Origin: Streptomyces lydicus
GTDB taxonomy: Bacteria; Actinomycetota; Actinomycetes; Streptomycetales; Streptomycetaceae
Direction of reading: 5' to 3'
DNA length: 64,000 nucleotides
Assembly (NCBI RefSeq): GCF_000717345.1
Contig: NZ_JNZA01000001.1
Location: 248,001 to 312,000, forward strand
In this document: positions 63,015 to 64,000 of the stretch, in pieces
How the letters are laid out: the number at the start of each line of letters is the position of its first letter
How positions within the stretch are numbered: the stretch's first letter is position 1
Notes under the pieces: model-generated
Seen by the model: the letters and a program-made list of their open reading frames with translations, nothing else
The model's database searches: none
What the model was told of the DNA's origin: nothing
Program-made: the position numbers and the translations under genes

Positions 63015-63404
63015 ATGACGGCCTCACCTATGCGCATCAATGCCCTCATCATCGATGCCACCGACCCCGAGGGGCTTGCCGCGTTCTGGTCCGAGCTGCT
63101 CGGCAGGCCAGTCGTGGGTCGTACCGGACCCTACGTATGGCTGCGGCGCGAGAACGGCCTGGGCCTGGGCTTCCAGCAGACCGCCGAACCCAAGTCAGGC
63201 AAGAACCGCATGCACTTCGACATTACCTCGGCCGAGCCGGCCGCCGAGCAGCAGAGGGTCGAGGCGCTCGGCGGGCGCAGGCTGGAGCAGTACGCCGACG
63301 GCGGGTTCCTGGTCATGGCCGACCCCGAGGGCAATGAGTTCTGCATCCTCCCCGAGGGACCCTTCGAGCTCGACGACGAGGGACGCGCGAGCTACCTCGG
63401 CTGA
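63015..63404 (+). CDS. VOC (glyoxalase-fold) protein
   Basis: A 129-aa single-module VOC protein: INALIIDATDPEGLAAFWSE at the start, RMHFDITSAEP in the centre and LVMADPEGNEFCILPEGPF at the end. The His and Glu typical of metal ligands are present in part. AGAGGA precedes the ATG. Such proteins are often antibiotic-binding or isomerase-like. The substrate is unknown. Confidence 0.85.
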   Translation: MTASPMRINALIIDATDPEGLAAFWSELLGRPVVGRTGPYVWLRRENGLGLGFQQTAEPKSGKNRMHFDITSAEPAAEQQRVEALGGRRLEQYADGGFLVMADPEGNEFCILPEGPFELDDEGRASYLG

Positions 63405-63896
63405 CCGACATCCGAGGATCCGGCAGCGAGGCGATCAGCCGCGGCAGGGTCTTCCGGCTGACCGGAGTCCCGAAGACGTCCGACATCCGGGATCCGGCTG
63501 GCCCGCGAGCGCGAGGCCGACCGAGACCAGAGTCGATCGCAGCCGCTCGGTCCGCCGGCCGAACCGGCGGGTAAGCCCGGACACTTGCTCGGCAGAGGTC
63601 TTCCGCGGGCAGGAAGTCTCTGCACGAACAACCGACGCAACCCAACCTCAACGACACCACGCGAACTTGCCGACCGCTGGCAGGTCACGGGGAGACCGCA
63701 GGTAGGAGCCGTGTATTCGGCTCGGCCAGCACCCGCATCCCGGCAGGCCGCCCAGCTGGCAGTCGTCCGAGCCTCGACCCGGACGACGGTATCGGTCACC
63801 TCGACCGATTCCACGGACCACGCCCTCCACGAAAGGGACAACGCCCTCCATAGAGGAGAACAACAGTTCATCCAGCTGCGGCCGTACATCGTTCAC
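63405..63896 (-). mobile_element. ISL3-family transposase remnant
   Basis: Reverse-strand frames give MNDVRPQLDELLFSSMEGVV, then VEVTDTVVRVEARTTASWAA, a Cys-depleted zinc-finger region, and MSDVFGTPVSRKTLPRLIAS followed by LPDPR. These are successive blocks of the N-terminal part of an ISL3-type transposase, with several frameshifts. The catalytic DDE domain is absent. The 3' break abuts the VOC gene stop. Confidence 0.72.
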
Positions 63897-64000
63897 GGCG
63901 CAGCACCGTCACTGTCGGCGGGGTACTGGAGGGCACGGGCTGGGATGTGCACGAGTGGCGGCATTCCAGGGCTCACCCACCTCGGCGAGGCCGGTGCGAG

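Overview
The window is high-GC actinobacterial chromosome, almost certainly Streptomyces. The evidence is the strong third-position GC bias, the many regulators and acetyltransferases of Streptomyces type, several apparently leaderless genes, TTA codons confined to a regulator and one biosynthetic gene, and a mix of intact genes with decayed, frameshifted ones. No rRNA, tRNA or CRISPR array was seen.

Layout. 1-3.5 kb: sarcosine/one-carbon operon (soxD partial, soxB, glyA) divergent from a GntR regulator, with a palindromic operator between. 3.6-7.5 kb: DMT exporter/LysR pair, serine hydrolase, DUF4097 protein. 7.5-15.3 kb: accessory stretch with a 56-aa orphan peptide, a frameshifted Rv2629-like gene, an Eis-like acetyltransferase, a secreted Cys protein, a STAS protein, a response-regulator remnant, a HAD phosphatase, a YciI protein and a shortened DoxX. 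15.4-18.4 kb: a Cys-rich HTH regulator divergent from a run of two membrane proteins, folE and arsC. 18.4-22.3 kb: acetyltransferases and small or secreted proteins.

22.6-42.0 kb: a thiopeptide biosynthetic gene cluster. The precursor peptide (32516-32698) has a 42-aa leader and the 18-residue core SNCTSTGTPASCCSCCCC. I recognise this as the cyclothiazomycin structural peptide. Around it are a YcaO cyclodehydratase fused to an E1-like domain, a split LanB-type dehydratase (glutamylation protein plus two SpaB-C-domain proteins, expected to do elimination and pyridine-forming cycloaddition), a SagB-type azoline dehydrogenase, a leader-binding protein, an ABC exporter, an SGNH-hydrolase-like protein, an MFS exporter, a TetR repressor and a large LuxR (LAL) activator. 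A 13-bp identical sequence inside a 23-bp box lies upstream of both main biosynthetic transcripts. A separate palindrome is shared by the tetR gene and the hydrolase/MFS operon. TTA codons in the LAL and LanB genes suggest bldA control.

42-64 kb: mostly decayed or accessory DNA. Intact genes include katG, a sulfonate-type ABC transporter with a TauD-like dioxygenase, an osmoprotectant-binding lipoprotein, an esterase/TetR pair, a YrhB (Imm35-like) gene inside nested inverted repeats, a PhyH-like oxygenase and a VOC protein. Remnants include a DDE transposase, a formaldehyde dehydrogenase, a flavin monooxygenase tail, an osmoprotectant ABC cassette collapsed by deletions, a PucR tail, and an ISL3 transposase.
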